From the NCBI GenBank assembly GCA_955652655.1, contig CATPCK010000701.1:1-7169 (forward strand): a stretch of DNA of 7,169 nt, given 5' to 3'. How positions within the stretch are numbered: the stretch's first letter is position 1; the number at the start of each line of letters is the position of its first letter. The notes beneath the pieces were generated by a model. It searched no databases. It worked only from the letters and a program-made list of their open reading frames with translations, and was not told the DNA's origin. This document shows, piece by piece, positions 6,516 through 7,169 of this stretch. Made by a program: the position numbers and the translations under genes. The DNA is from an uncultured Ktedonobacteraceae bacterium (GTDB lineage: Bacteria > Chloroflexota > Ktedonobacteria > Ktedonobacterales > Ktedonobacteraceae).

Positions 6516-6713
6516 ATGAGTAAAAAAGTATTTAAAGATAGGTTGCCCAACGCGGAAGAAGCCAGTGCAATGAGCGAGCAAGAATACGACGACATGGAGC
6601 TTCTGGAGCGGCTAGAAACATTGCGCGAAGACATGGAAGAGTTGGGGGTTACTACTCTGGCAGAACTCATTCAGCGGATCGAAGAGATGCACAAACGATT
6701 GAATACTCAATAG
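6516..6713 (+). CDS. Small acidic coiled-coil protein of unknown function
   Basis: A 65-aa cytoplasmic protein with no signal peptide or membrane segment. The N-terminal 10 residues are basic (MSKKVFKDRL). A Glu/Asp-rich stretch (14-27) follows, then two amphipathic helices, about 25-43 and 47-63, with Leu/Met/Ile at heptad-like spacing (LLERLETLREDMEEL and LAELIQRIEEMHKRL). A break at GVTT suggests a helix-turn-helix hairpin or a dimeric coiled coil. It is supported as a real gene by the AAGGA at 6501-6505, its position 50 nt after the lipoprotein gene in the same direction, and a strong terminator starting 8 nt after its stop. I do not recognise the family. It may be an adaptor or oligomerisation module. 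The downstream terminator suggests it ends the lipoprotein transcript. Confidence 0.65.
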   Translation: MSKKVFKDRLPNAEEASAMSEQEYDDMELLERLETLREDMEELGVTTLAELIQRIEEMHKRLNTQ

Positions 6714-6720
6714 TAAAGAG

Positions 6721-6771
6721 TGATTCCGACCATGGCACATTTCGAAGCCCTGGCCGGAGTCAGCATTTTTT
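6721..6771 (+). terminator. Rho-independent terminator after the lipoprotein/small-protein unit
   Basis: Arms 6721-6736 and 6747-6762 pair at 14 of 16 positions, including one T-G pair, with mismatches at 6729/6754 and 6733/6750 and a 10-nt loop. Three bases later comes a run of six T (6766-6771). The geometry is that of an intrinsic terminator for rightward transcription. For leftward transcription from livF the hairpin is followed only by CTCTTTAC, so use in that direction would be weak. Confidence 0.8.
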
Positions 6772-6793
6772 CTTGTTGAGATACTACCCTCTT

Positions 6794-7169
6794 CTACCCA
6801 CCTAGATAGGCCTGGCGTACCAGGTCATTTGTCAAAAGGTTAGATGCAGTATCGCTCAGCACAATTTTACCGGTCTGCAAGACGTAACCACGATCTGCCA
6901 GGCTTAACGCCATTGAAGCATTCTGCTCAACCAGGAAAATCGTCACGCCTTCATCTCGAATACGCTGAACAGTATTGAAAACTGTTTCAACAAGAATGGG
7001 CGAGAGTCCCATTGATGGCTCATCCATACACATCATTTTGGGGCGAGACATCATCGCGCGCCCCATTGCCAGCATCTGCTGCTCACCACCGGACATGGTG
7101 CCTGCAACCTGCTTTAAGCGCTCTTTGATACGTGGGAAAATCTCACATACGTGATCGATGTCTTCCTTG
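6794..7169 (-). CDS. livF: Branched-chain amino acid ABC transporter ATPase LivF, C-terminal part
   Basis: ATP-hydrolysing subunit of a high-affinity branched-chain amino acid (or related amide/urea) importer, acting at the cytoplasmic face with LivG, LivH and LivM. The last 124 residues are visible; the frame is open to the window edge, so the N-terminus and Walker A lie outside (full LivF is about 235 aa). The ABC signature appears as MSGGEQQ, Walker B and the catalytic Glu as MCMDEPSMGLSP, then LVEQNA, where LivF proteins characteristically have Gln at the usual switch-His position. The tail, ADRGYVLQTGKIVLSD to RQAYLGG, closely follows E. coli LivF as I remember it. The ATG at 7096 is the Met of the signature and not a start. 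The rest of the operon would lie upstream, to the right. Confidence 0.93.
   Translation of the reverse strand, partial: KEDIDHVCEIFPRIKERLKQVAGTMSGGEQQMLAMGRAMMSRPKMMCMDEPSMGLSPILVETVFNTVQRIRDEGVTIFLVEQNASMALSLADRGYVLQTGKIVLSDTASNLLTNDLVRQAYLGG

Noticed and set aside
5777..6523. Long (248-codon) open frame on the plus strand, overlapping the lipoprotein gene
   Set aside because: It has no domain-like pattern, while the overlapped frame has regular propeller repeats and continues cleanly to 6465. The frame's end merely crosses the small gene start.
7094..7096. ATG as the start of livF
   Set aside because: It is the Met within the ABC signature; the frame continues upstream with LivF-like residues to the window edge.

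Overview
The window looks like ordinary chromosome from a bacterium of medium GC content (about half). The gene types fit a soil Chloroflexota of the Ktedonobacteria type: a short KdpD kinase without the classical N-terminal half, a KdpE regulator, a PD40/TolB-like propeller lipoprotein and a LivF-type ATPase. That placement is inference from gene style and not proven. No rRNA, tRNA, CRISPR array, insertion sequence or phage gene was seen.

Layout. Positions 1-344 hold a possible start of a leftward gene that runs off the window (from 71), then a weak extended -10 promoter (225-253) and the leader of the first complete gene. A KimA/KUP-like potassium transporter of the APC superfamily with a C-terminal USP-like domain runs rightward (345-2378). 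It converges on a leftward two-gene unit, kdpD-kdpE (4870 down to 2506), whose genes overlap by 8 nt. The divergent region 4871-5112 carries two good sigma-70-type promoters, one for kdpDE (TTGACA, 18 nt, TATGCT) and one for the rightward lipoprotein gene (TTGACT, 17 nt, TATACT). The second places its transcription start on the ATG at 5113. The lipoprotein gene (5113-6465) is followed after 50 nt by a small acidic coiled-coil protein gene (6516-6713) and a clear intrinsic terminator (6721-6771). The window ends inside a leftward livF gene (6794 to beyond 7169).

How the genes fit together. The transporter keeps all the residues I recall as lining the potassium site of Bacillus subtilis KimA, and it sits next to a potassium-type two-component system. 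The left half is therefore best read as a potassium homeostasis locus in which kdpFABC is absent from view and a KimA-like carrier sits beside the sensor instead. The kinase has lost the N-terminal KdpD and USP domains, while the transporter carries a USP-like domain. The right half (lipoprotein plus small protein) is of unknown function. LivF belongs to a branched-chain amino acid or amide ABC importer whose other genes lie outside.

I do not see an obviously new multi-gene system. The best leads are the arrangement of the potassium locus, the predicted leaderless lipoprotein mRNA, and the hairpin that would mask the transporter ribosome binding site.
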